A stretch of 30,662 bases of DNA from contig JBFMGS010000024.1 of assembly GCA_040752635.1 (NCBI GenBank), positions 1 through 30,662 on the forward strand. The letters are read 5' to 3'. Position numbers and translations under genes: made by a program. Each line of letters opens with the position of its first letter. Positions within the stretch are counted from its first letter, which is position 1. The notes under the pieces were generated by a model that saw only the letters and a program-made list of their open reading frames with translations, had not been told where the DNA came from and did not search any database. This document shows, piece by piece, positions 24,953 to 30,662 of the stretch. This stretch comes from JBFMGS01 sp040752635 (lineage in GTDB: Bacteria > Bacillota > SHA-98 > UBA4971).

Positions 24953-25115
24953 GTCCACCACGCATCCGTCTTTGAAATCTGCAAGACAAAACGAGTTTCT
25001 CCAACTGATCACCTGGCTCCTGCTAAACACAGGTCGTAGTCTGGTTTACGAGAGGTACTTGACAGGAGTCGCGTTTGCGAGCGTGTGCAACCGCTGCGAA
25101 CCCGTAAGAGGCATT

Positions 25116-25400
25116 CTACTGATTTGACGATACTTTGACGGATGGGTCTTCTCTGACAGGCGCAGGCCGGCTATTTGTGCGGCCCCAAGGGCAAGCAAGC
25201 ATGCAATCGTAACACAGGTTCCCTGCGCGCCAACTCTTTCCGATCCACGCTCCGCATGTACCCACATCCAGAGAGTCTTCTAGCCTGGTAGGATAATCTC
25301 GGAAGTTCGTGACTCGCAGGGCCCCTGTGGTGCATGCGTCGATGCACCGAGTGCACTCGCCGAACCGGTCATTGAGCAGTTTGATTTTACCAGAGAACGC
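25116..25400 (-). pseudogene. 4Fe-4S double-cluster protein, C-terminal fragment (QueG-like ferredoxin region)
   Basis: The frame shows GECTRCIDACTTGALRV, then DYPTRLEDSL and CYDCMLACPWGR, the pattern of the paired [4Fe-4S] domain in epoxyqueuosine-reductase-like and reductive-dehalogenase-like Fe-S proteins. Upstream of about 25400 the frame (MSAHNCERTTPRRSL) has no family resemblance, and the ~150-200 residue N-terminal domain is missing. One typical ligand environment is also altered (CTTG instead of CPTG). I read it as a 5'-truncated remnant. An ATG at 25454 keeps the frame open, so a short protein remains possible. Confidence 0.65.
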
Positions 25401-25440
25401 CTGGGACGGCAAGCTCCGCCGAGGCGTTGTACGTTCGCAA

Positions 25441-25469
25441 TTGTGGGCAGACATGTGCCATGATATAGT
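25441..25469 (+). promoter_or_regulatory. Probable promoter of the MNT-HEPN pair
   Basis: TTGTGG (25441-25446) and TATAGT (25464-25469) are 17 bases apart and 44 nt before the MNT start. The spacer holds GGCA-GACATG-TGCC, a small inverted repeat that could be an autoregulatory site. Confidence 0.5.
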
Positions 25470-25512
25470 AGGAATGCCGGAGTCGTAAGTCGGCGGCGAG
25501 GGCGGGTGTGTA

Positions 25513-25863
25513 ATGGGCTACAGGTTGCCAGACAAGAACGACAGGGTGAAACGGCTTACTGAAGAAATGGAAAGGATCGTTAGCATTCTGCAGAATCGTG
25601 GTGTTGAAAAGATCGTCCTCTTCGGCTCGCTCGCTCGGGGCGATGTGGGTTCCAGCAGTGACGTAGATCTGATTGTGGTTGAGAAAACCGACAAGCGTTT
25701 CTTGGAGAGGCTGGACGACGTCTATTCTGCTGTGCAGCCCCGAGTGGCAACAGACATATTGGTGTACACTCCCGAGGAGATCGAGCGCCTAAAAGAGAGC
25801 AGCAGCTTTGTAAGACAGGTCCTAAGAGAGGGGAGGGTGCTGTATGAGAAGGGATGCGAGTGA
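25513..25863 (+). CDS. MNT-type nucleotidyltransferase (antitoxin-like partner)
   Basis: A 116-residue minimal nucleotidyltransferase. The catalytic motif is complete: GSLARGDVGSSSDVDLIV, with the third acidic residue in ATDILVY. In characterised MntA-HepT pairs the nucleotidyltransferase neutralises the HEPN toxin by AMPylation. The ribosome site (GAGGGCGGG) is modest. It overlaps the HEPN gene by 20 nt, which means coupled translation and a two-gene module. Confidence 0.88.
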   Translation: MGYRLPDKNDRVKRLTEEMERIVSILQNRGVEKIVLFGSLARGDVGSSSDVDLIVVEKTDKRFLERLDDVYSAVQPRVATDILVYTPEEIERLKESSSFVRQVLREGRVLYEKGCE

Positions 25864-26251
25864 GGAGGCTAGGCGGTGGGTCCTGCAAGCTCAGCGTGAC
25901 CTAGATGACGCTCGCTACGCTTCGGACGGCGGCCGGTTTAACTTGGCATGTTTCCTCGCACAGCAAGCCGCTGAAAAGGCACTGAAGGGCTTTCTGTATT
26001 CGGAAGGTGCGGAAACCGTTTGGGGCCATTCTGTTGCTGAGTTATGCCTGGATGCTGCCGAAATCGATGTCGATTTCAAGAAACTTATCGGCGTCGCAGG
26101 GCCCCTGGACAAGTACTACATCCCGACGCGATACCCGAATGGTCTTCCGGGTGGCATACCTGCGGACGCGTACACGGAAGGCGACGCGCAAATGGCCCTC
26201 TCCATGGCGCAACAGGTATTGGACTTCATACAAGCACGGGTTGGCTCGTAG
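25844..26251 (+). CDS. HEPN domain protein (COG2250 type)
   Basis: A 135-residue helical HEPN protein. The core ARRWVLQAQRDLDDARYA and FLAQQAAEKALKGFLY is typical, as is KYYIPTRYPNGLPGG near the C-terminus. A canonical RNase motif (R, 4-6 residues, H) is not visible. The only conserved Arg region is TRYPNG, as in the COG2250 branch, so RNase activity is less certain than for HepT. The start has GGGGAGGG upstream, within the end of the MNT gene. Probably a toxin-antitoxin or nucleotide-sensing pair with the MNT gene. Confidence 0.88.
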   Translation: MRRDASEEARRWVLQAQRDLDDARYASDGGRFNLACFLAQQAAEKALKGFLYSEGAETVWGHSVAELCLDAAEIDVDFKKLIGVAGPLDKYYIPTRYPNGLPGGIPADAYTEGDAQMALSMAQQVLDFIQARVGS

Positions 26252-26337
26252 GTTTCACGCTGAACCCGGTCTAGAGACCTGCCACAAGGGGGCGAAGTCG
26301 GAAGAAACTTTATCGCCTGACGCGTTTCCTGTCGTAA

Positions 26338-26379
26338 GGCGACATTATCATTGACGGCGGGAACTCCCACTATAGAGAT
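26338..26379 (+). pseudogene. gnd: 6-phosphogluconate dehydrogenase scrap (14 codons)
   Basis: This frame encodes GDIIIDGGNSHYRD, a near-invariant segment of 6-phosphogluconate dehydrogenase, directly after an in-frame TAA. Nothing else of gnd is present. It overlaps, in another frame, the start of the zwf fragment. A match this specific is unlikely by chance, so I read it as the scar of a deletion. Confidence 0.55.
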
Positions 26380-26490
26380 CTTCGGATCGACCGGAGACCT
26401 CGCCCGGCGAAAGCTGTTTCCCGCGATCCACAGCCTTTTCCTGGACGACCTGTTGCCCCGCCAGTTCACGGTACCGGCCGTGGGGCGCCG
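26366..26490 (+). pseudogene. zwf: Glucose-6-phosphate dehydrogenase, N-terminal fragment
   Basis: The frame reads PTIEIFGSTGDLARRKLFPA, then IHSLFLDDLLPRQFTVPAVG and RR, matching the NADP-binding N-terminus of G6PD (IFGATGDLxxRKLxPAL). After GRR the frame becomes arginine-rich nonsense and no catalytic region follows. Only about 42 residues of a ~480-residue protein remain. It is fused upstream to a gnd scrap and downstream to a cyclase fragment. gnd and zwf are natural neighbours in many genomes, so a collapsed pentose-phosphate operon is plausible. Confidence 0.65.
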
Positions 26491-26491
26491 C

Positions 26492-26862
26492 GCCTGCCCG
26501 CTTTCCGAATTACGCCGCCGGCGAGTTCGTCCTCGTCAGGACGAGGGATTCGTACGTCGAGGGTTTCGACCCCGGATTCGTGTGCCTTACGTCAGATGCG
26601 GCCGAGTACCTGGCGAGCGTCCCGGTACGCGGCGTCGGTATAGACACGTTGGGCATCGAGCGCGACCAGCCCGGCCACCCGAGCCACATGGCTTTCTTTC
26701 GCACCGGCGTCCTCGTTCTCGAAGGCCTGCGCCTGGCGGATGTCCCTCCCGGACGGTACTTCCTCATCATTGCCCCCCCTGAACGTTATCGGGGTCGACG
26801 CTGCACCCGCCAGGGTGCTTCTTCTCGAAGGGTCTTCGAATGACCAGCGTCTATACTATTGA
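26492..26862 (+). pseudogene. Cyclase/arylformamidase-like protein, C-terminal fragment with frameshift
   Basis: The frame reads PNYAAGEFVLVRTRDSYVEG, then GVGIDTLGIERDQPGHPSHM, LEGLRLADVPPG and FLIIAPP, matching the C-terminal half of the cyclase family (kynurenine-formamidase-like). At a run of seven C (26773-26779) the reading continues sensibly only one frame over (LNVIGVDAAPARVLLLEG to a TGA at 26860-26862), so one extra C breaks it. The N-terminal half with the HxGTHxD metal site is absent. This is a truncated, frameshifted pseudogene. Confidence 0.7.
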
Positions 26863-26917
26863 GAAGGCAATCCAGGCATGACTTCTGCGGGGAGACTTCC
26901 CGGAGGAAAGGGGAGTA

Positions 26918-26946
26918 TTGACAGCATGAGGAATGTAATGTATAGT
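26918..26946 (+). promoter_or_regulatory. Sigma-A promoter of vapBC
   Basis: A perfect -35 TTGACA (26918-26923) and a -10 TATAGT (26941-26946) are spaced by 17 bases, 32 nt before the antitoxin start. This is the strongest sigma-A promoter in the window. Confidence 0.85.
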
Positions 26947-26959
26947 GTAGATGTATACA
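26934..26959 (+). promoter_or_regulatory. Probable VapB operator, imperfect direct repeats over the -10
   Basis: Two imperfect copies (TGTAATGTATAG and TGTAGATGTATACA) lie in tandem across the -10 box, and the second contains the palindrome TGTATACA. Ribbon-helix-helix antitoxins autoregulate through such short tandem sites, so the toxin-antitoxin complex may bind here. Confidence 0.45.
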
Positions 26960-26977
26960 GTTAAACGAAAGGAGTGA

Positions 26978-27268
26978 ATGAGAGTGGAGCGCACACAGAT
27001 TTACCTCACTGCCGAGCAGAAAACCGCGCTTGAAGAGCTCAGCAAGATGAGATCAGTGCCCATGGCGGACGTCGTGCGTGAAGCGATATCCGAATACCTC
27101 GCACGAAATGCGGTTGAACGTCGCTTAAAGGTATTGGACGATACCTTTGGGACTGTGCCTGAGTGGCGGGATGTGGACAGCGTGGAATTCGTCCGCAGAC
27201 TCCGTTCCGGGTGGGAGGAGAGGCTGGAGCGACTCGCGAAGGGAGAAGCCGGAAATGACCAGGGGTAA
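26978..27268 (+). CDS. vapB: Ribbon-helix-helix antitoxin (VapB/CopG type)
   Basis: A 96-residue protein. The N-terminus MRVERTQIYLTAEQKTALEE, with SVPMADVVREAISEYLA, is a ribbon-helix-helix DNA-binding domain. The C-terminal half is a charged, probably disordered toxin-binding tail. AAAGGAG lies 3 nt before the ATG. It overlaps the toxin frame, and promoter and operator-like repeats are upstream. It would neutralise the PIN toxin that follows and repress the operon. Confidence 0.88.
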   Translation: MRVERTQIYLTAEQKTALEELSKMRSVPMADVVREAISEYLARNAVERRLKVLDDTFGTVPEWRDVDSVEFVRRLRSGWEERLERLAKGEAGNDQG

Positions 27269-27290
27269 TGAGGGAGGAGAAAAGGAGGCG

Positions 27291-27701
27291 ATGGCAGGGA
27301 TGGGGGTGCGGTATCTCCTGGATACATGCGTCCTCATAGATCACCTCAGAGGCTATCCTCAAGCCCGCGAGTGGTTGAGGGACGTGACCCGCCAGTCCCC
27401 GGCACTTGAACTTGCGTACTCTGTGATCTCGTTAGCGGAGCTCTTCTCTGGCTTATCCGGGGCGTCCCCCGAGAATGAAGAAGCAGTCGGACGTTTGGTA
27501 TCGACAATGAAAGCCGTCCGTGTAGGGGAAGACATAGCCCGCCGTGGCGGCATGTACGTGCAGAAGTGGGGCGCAAGCCACGGTGTCAAGCTGCCGGACG
27601 CGTTAATTGCCGCGACTGCTGGCTACCTCGGGGTGCCTTTAGTCACAAGAGACGAACGGCATTTCCCGATGGACGATGTTAGAGTCGTCGTCCCTTATTG
27701 A
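27291..27701 (+). CDS. vapC: PIN-domain RNase toxin, VapC family
   Basis: About 136 residues. PIN acidic residues are all present: YLLDTCVLIDHLRG, AELFSGL, KLPDALIAATA and LVTRDERHF. The family cleaves RNA, often tRNA or rRNA, when the antitoxin is lost. The start is uncertain. ATG 27291 has an AGGGAGGAG site 11 nt away, ATG 27300 has AAAGGAGG 11 nt away, and an ATG at 27255 overlapping vapB is also in frame. The two-gene unit looks intact. Confidence 0.88.
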   Translation: MAGMGVRYLLDTCVLIDHLRGYPQAREWLRDVTRQSPALELAYSVISLAELFSGLSGASPENEEAVGRLVSTMKAVRVGEDIARRGGMYVQKWGASHGVKLPDALIAATAGYLGVPLVTRDERHFPMDDVRVVVPY

Positions 27702-27727
27702 GTACTTCACCAGGATCTTGAGCCGGT

Positions 27728-28600
27728 TCATGGACGCTCTGGGACTCGAGAAGGCCAGCCTCGTCGGAAGTTGCATGGAAAGAAGTTGCCATCCTGCTGT
27801 GATGCGCCGTGCCGACCAATAATCCTCTCGGCCTCGTCAATGTAGAGTCCAACGTCCTCGGGCTTATGGGCATCTGAAGCTGTCACTATCTCAATTCCCT
27901 CCTGCTGTAAACAGGCAAGCAGATCTCTGTTGAGACCCAGCTCGCTGTGGCCATAGTTGATCCGCAGCCCATTGTTGAACTCAACTTTGACGCAGTGTTT
28001 CCTAGCAGCGGAGGCAATTGCCCAATATGAGTCAATGAAGTCCGCCCTTGGATGGTAACCGAAGCACTTCACCGAATCAGGATGTGCCACGTGATCAAAG
28101 AGATCGGACTCTATTAGGTCTTTAACCAGCCCATAGTACCGTCGGTAAACCTGGTCCACATCCTTCCTGTTCCAAACTTCGCTCGTGCTTGGATGATCAA
28201 ACCCCCATCCGTCAATCCAGTGGACTGCTCCAGTAAGGAAGTCCCACTTGTAACCGGAGGTCACGGCAGCTATCTCCTGTTCCTCTCCAGGGAAGTAACA
28301 CACCTCAAGGCCGCAGTACACGGAGATGGGGAAGTCCTCCTTCCGTATCTCCTCAATCAACTGAGCGTACTCATCCAAAGAACGCTGCATCTTGCGGCCA
28401 AGCCAATTCCTCTGATAGGCTCCGATATCAGGATCATGTACGTTGACATGCTTGTAAACTTTGCCAAACTCCCTGAACCTGTGGGAGTGTTCCAGCAGGT
28501 AGAGGTCGGTGATGCCTCGCTGCCCGGCGTAATCGACGAAGGACCATATCCACTCCATTGTGTAAGGGCCTCGTTCTATGTGAACATGGGCGTCAACCAT
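27728..28600 (-). CDS. PHP-domain phosphoesterase (histidinol-phosphatase-like)
   Basis: About 290 residues. Metal-binding motifs of the PHP fold: DAHVHIE at the N-terminus, LEHSHRF, GLEVCYFPGEE, GAVHWIDG, DHVAHPDSVK, and SDAHKPEDVG at the C-terminus. The general fold is that of HisJ histidinol-phosphate phosphatase. Without his genes nearby the substrate is open. ATG 28600 has GGAGG 7 nt upstream, and longer starts up to 28705 have none. Convergent with vapC (26 nt gap). Confidence 0.88.
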   Translation of the reverse strand: MVDAHVHIERGPYTMEWIWSFVDYAGQRGITDLYLLEHSHRFREFGKVYKHVNVHDPDIGAYQRNWLGRKMQRSLDEYAQLIEEIRKEDFPISVYCGLEVCYFPGEEQEIAAVTSGYKWDFLTGAVHWIDGWGFDHPSTSEVWNRKDVDQVYRRYYGLVKDLIESDLFDHVAHPDSVKCFGYHPRADFIDSYWAIASAARKHCVKVEFNNGLRINYGHSELGLNRDLLACLQQEGIEIVTASDAHKPEDVGLYIDEAERIIGRHGASQQDGNFFPCNFRRGWPSRVPERP

Positions 28601-28662
28601 CCTAATCCCTCCGCATAACCATAACTGGCACATACTCGGACTGCGTCGAGAATAGTCCGGAC

Positions 28663-28708
28663 ACATTCCTTTCTTAGAATGTTCATTCCCCAACAGTAAG
28701 CACATTCC
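28663..28708. repeat. Spaced CATTCC repeats with an ACATTC/GAATGT inverted repeat
   Basis: Three CATTCC copies (28664, 28684, 28703) are about 20 bases apart, nearly two helical turns. ACATTC and GAATGT form inverted arms at 28663-28682. They lie 60-110 nt upstream of the PHP gene start (minus strand). They could be a regulator site or a terminal fragment of an insertion sequence with multiple transposase sites. Confidence 0.4.
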
Positions 28709-28891
28709 TTCTCTCCGACAGTTGATACTACCAGCCGCGACTGCCGTAACTTAGAGGAGGAAGAGCGGCGAGAAGGAAGAATACAGGCAATACACAGGAG
28801 AAAACGGGAGGGCCAGGGTTTCCCTGCCGTAAACCTCCCGCGGGCAGCCGGGGCCGAACCCCAGGATATCCCCTAAAGGAGCGGTGCTCTC

Positions 28892-29251
28892 GTGGAGCTC
28901 GAGCGGAGCAGGTACACGGACGAACTTGTCCGTTTCTTGAAGCGGGATTATGCCAACAACCTGTATTTCTTCAGCTACATCGGCGAACCCGGCGGAGCTT
29001 CGCCGCCAGACCCCGATGCTAAAGTATTCGTAGCAAGAGAGAGCGGCGCCATCATCCTGGCTATCTTGATATCCGCAACACACTGTTGCATGTCGACTTC
29101 CAACATCGACTTCATCAAAGGCGTCGCCAGGCAGCTTCCACCAATAGAGAGCATCCACTTCTACGAGACGGAGGACTTAGCGCTCGCAAGGATGTACCAC
29201 GGTGTGGGGTCTGATGCGGTTGGCTCCTGGGTTGTGGCAACAATCACGTAA
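28892..29251 (+). CDS. GNAT-like N-terminal domain protein, probably truncated
   Basis: A 119-residue product starting at a GTG preceded by AAAGGAG. The segment RFLKRDYANNLYFFSYIG, with VFVARESGAIILAILISAT, resembles the N-terminal domain of a two-domain GNAT acyltransferase. The acetyl-CoA-binding half (Q/RxxGxG/A motif) is missing. The last ~20 residues (YHGVGSDAVGSWVVATIT) have no family features. Probably a C-terminally truncated gene, but with a good ribosome site it may be expressed. Confidence 0.5.
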   Translation: MELERSRYTDELVRFLKRDYANNLYFFSYIGEPGGASPPDPDAKVFVARESGAIILAILISATHCCMSTSNIDFIKGVARQLPPIESIHFYETEDLALARMYHGVGSDAVGSWVVATIT

Positions 29252-29293
29252 GACCGTGGAACTCAAGTTTAAGGCCTGACGGGAGGCGTCATA

Positions 29294-29773
29294 ATGATAC
29301 CATTCGCAAGTATCGACCATGAGAGGTTCATGCGGGAAGCCTTAAAGGAAGCCGAAAACGCTCTGGAAAGAGGGGACAGGCCCATCGGTGCGGTCATAGT
29401 CCATGACGGCCGGATAGTAGGAAGGGCGTCCAACAGGTTTATGACCGGCAGGAGTTGCCTCGCGCACGCTGAACTCAATGCGCTAATGGCCTGCGCTCCT
29501 TATCTGTACGAGTATGGCAGCAAATGCATCATCTATTCCACGGTTGAGCCTTGCGTGATGTGCCTTGGGGCCATTGTCCAGACGAACATTCGGAATGTCG
29601 TGTTTGGTATGCCCGATAACTATATACAGACCCGCAAAGCCATCGGAGCCGTTGAGTACCTTAAGCAGAGAGTCCACAACTACCTTGGCGGCGTGTTGGA
29701 AGATGAGTGCGTGGAGCTATACAAGCGCTATTCTGAGCAGGAAGCAAGCCTTATGCTAACTGGCAGGAGGTAA
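29294..29773 (+). CDS. Nucleoside/tRNA adenosine deaminase-like protein (CDA fold)
   Basis: About 159 residues. The zinc site of the cytidine-deaminase fold is complete: HAELNAL (His and catalytic Glu) and PCVMCLGA (two Cys). The N-terminus ALKEAENALERGDRPIGAVIV is typical of TadA, guanine deaminase and dCMP-like enzymes, but sequence alone does not separate them. GGGAGG lies 8 nt before the ATG. The C-terminal ~40 residues (YLGGVLEDECVELYKRYSEQ) differ from canonical TadA, so tRNA specificity is uncertain. Confidence 0.88.
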   Translation: MIPFASIDHERFMREALKEAENALERGDRPIGAVIVHDGRIVGRASNRFMTGRSCLAHAELNALMACAPYLYEYGSKCIIYSTVEPCVMCLGAIVQTNIRNVVFGMPDNYIQTRKAIGAVEYLKQRVHNYLGGVLEDECVELYKRYSEQEASLMLTGRR

Positions 29774-29904
29774 GGCCTGCCTCCGTCGACCACCCTCGAC
29801 CACCTTGTTGTAGGTGCGGCACCGAGTCCTGTTATGATGTTTCTGACGCTGGCTGCAGGTAGCGGATTCCGTAGGGGGCGACACGTTGTCGGGGGTGTGG
29901 GACC

Positions 29905-29955
29905 GTGGACGCGAGCATTGAGCAGAAGTGGGTCAAGAAGTGGGTCAAGTGGTAG
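29905..29955 (+). CDS. Possible 16-residue WVK-rich peptide
   Basis: GTG 29905 after GGGGGTGTGGG opens a 16-codon frame ending EQKWVKKWVKW. A 12-bp tandem repeat (AAGTGGGTCAAG) encodes the KWVK units. It may be an expressed small peptide, the tail of a lost gene, or chance. Confidence 0.2.
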   Translation: MDASIEQKWVKKWVKW

Positions 29956-30017
29956 GCCTTCGCATCCGTTGCTTTATACCTGTGAAGTGTCTTAAGTGCA
30001 GGGGGAAGTGAATTCGA

Positions 30018-30401
30018 ATGGGGGATGTGCAAGAAGAGTACTCGGATATCCGAGACTTGTTGCTAAAGAACGGGGCGAGGATCATTCAAGGTTCGAGGCC
30101 TCTCGCTCCTCCATCCCGGACGATTAAGTGGGAATACCCGACACCGGAGGCCATCATGGACAAGACCCTCGAGGTGTTCGGTGCGGGCGCGAAGATCGCC
30201 ATTGAGGCGGCGGTCATGGCTACCGACACCGGCGCGGTCAACGAGGGTGACGAGATCATATCTTGTGCGGGCACCTACAAGGGCCTCGACACCGCTCTGG
30301 TAGTTAGAACAGCATTCAGTGGGAGCTTCTTCAGAGCTTTTGAGGTTAGGGAGATAGTGGCCAAACCGAGATGCCGGGTACGTGAACTCCCCCGAGTATA
30401 G
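30018..30401 (+). CDS. Pyruvate-kinase-C-like (alpha/beta) domain protein, N-terminally short
   Basis: A 127-residue product. AIMDKTLEVFGAGAKIAIEA, with AVMATDTGAVNEGDEIISCA, GTYKGLDTALVV and FEVREIVAKPR, matches the C-terminal half of stand-alone pyruvate-kinase C-terminal-like proteins of anaerobes, which are usually ~190 residues. The first ~35 residues (RDLLLKNGARIIQGSRPL) also align, so about 60-90 N-terminal residues are lacking. ATG 30018 follows GGGGGAAG, so the short form may be translated. No catalytic function is known for this family. Confidence 0.7.
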   Translation: MGDVQEEYSDIRDLLLKNGARIIQGSRPLAPPSRTIKWEYPTPEAIMDKTLEVFGAGAKIAIEAAVMATDTGAVNEGDEIISCAGTYKGLDTALVVRTAFSGSFFRAFEVREIVAKPRCRVRELPRV

Positions 30402-30440
30402 ACATGAAAACTGGAAAGGGCACCTTGACAAGTACTACAC

Positions 30441-30662
30441 GTGACGGGCTTAAGCGGCTCGTTGACGAATATGCGGCGGCTGCACGCCGTCCTGGCTGAG
30501 CCTCCAGTTCGCCAGAGGCTGGTGGATAGCAGTGATCCCCGAGCCGCGGGGCCGAACTCTGTCGAGACAGTCGATGCCGCGCAGCCCAACTCCAGTAGAT
30601 ACCGTCTCGTGGTCGAGCCCGCGGCTCGGGATCAAGACTGGTTTTTAGCCGAGATAGCTATG
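30441..30662 (+). CDS. Possible partial CDS running off the window, unknown
   Basis: From GTG 30441 a frame stays open for 74 codons to the window end (SLTNMRRLHAVLAEPPVRQR, then YRLVVEPAARDQDWFLAEIA). No good ribosome binding site is visible, no family is recognised, and the region carries a long nested inverted repeat that could instead be a structured element. ATG 30471 is an alternative start. Confidence 0.3.
   Translation, partial: MTGLSGSLTNMRRLHAVLAEPPVRQRLVDSSDPRAAGPNSVETVDAAQPNSSRYRLVVEPAARDQDWFLAEIAM
30534..30633. repeat. Long nested inverted repeat
   Basis: The arms GATCCCCGAGCCGCGGG (30534-30550) and CCCGCGGCTCGGGATC (30618-30633) are complementary over 16 pairs with one bulged C, 67 bases apart. 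Inside, CGAGAC (30563-30568) pairs with GTCTCG (30604-30609). The nested layout suggests a folded RNA or an element end, within a frame that may be coding. Confidence 0.65.

Noticed and set aside
1..30662. CRISPR array, tRNA or rRNA genes, complete insertion sequence or prophage
   Set aside because: No regular repeat-spacer pattern, tRNA cloverleaf, rRNA-like stretch, transposase or integrase was recognised by eye.

Overview
The window reads as GC-rich chromosome from an anaerobic, H2-metabolising bacterium, most likely a (thermophilic?) Bacillota/Clostridia-type lineage. The basis is a bifurcating-type [FeFe]-hydrogenase HydABC set, strong AGGAGG ribosome binding sites and frequent GTG starts. 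Envelope genes of the LPP20/FlgT/CsgG type would fit a diderm relative, but I cannot name the taxon. Genes are dense and mostly on + up to about 22.6 kb. No rRNA, tRNA, CRISPR array or complete insertion sequence was recognised.

Layout. 1-1652 (-): start of an unknown gene, then a methyl-accepting chemotaxis protein. 1653-2394: intergenic DNA with a 100-N gap whose two flanks are the same 127 bp, so probably an unmerged contig overlap. 2395-2666: collapsed hicB-hicA toxin-antitoxin remnant. 2723-11441: hydrogen module, made of a sensory [FeFe]-hydrogenase fused to PAS and histidine kinase domains, an NtrC-type sigma-54 activator with a terminator, an exact -24/-12 sigma-54 promoter, and an operon of a 72-aa unknown, hydB, hydA and hydC. 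The simplest reading is that the fused sensor detects H2 or redox state and drives hydBAC through the activator and sigma-54.

11968-22634: envelope and housekeeping block. It holds an LPP20-like protein, a FlgT-like protein, a CsgG-like protein with a FlgT_C-like tail, guaB (own sigma-A promoter), a DUF4384-PEGA protein, asnS, a secreted TPR/Ig-like/FN3 protein and a COG2509 flavoprotein. The secreted proteins look like one envelope system interrupted by guaB and asnS.

22.6-30.66 kb: accessory, partly decayed region. It contains an ABC-ATPase fragment, an amidohydrolase, a 4Fe-4S protein fragment, MNT-HEPN and VapBC pairs, and a patchwork of gnd, zwf and cyclase fragments between the two pairs. 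It continues with a PHP phosphoesterase, a short GNAT-like ORF, a nucleoside deaminase, a shortened pyruvate-kinase-C-like protein and a possible gene running off the end through a nested inverted repeat.
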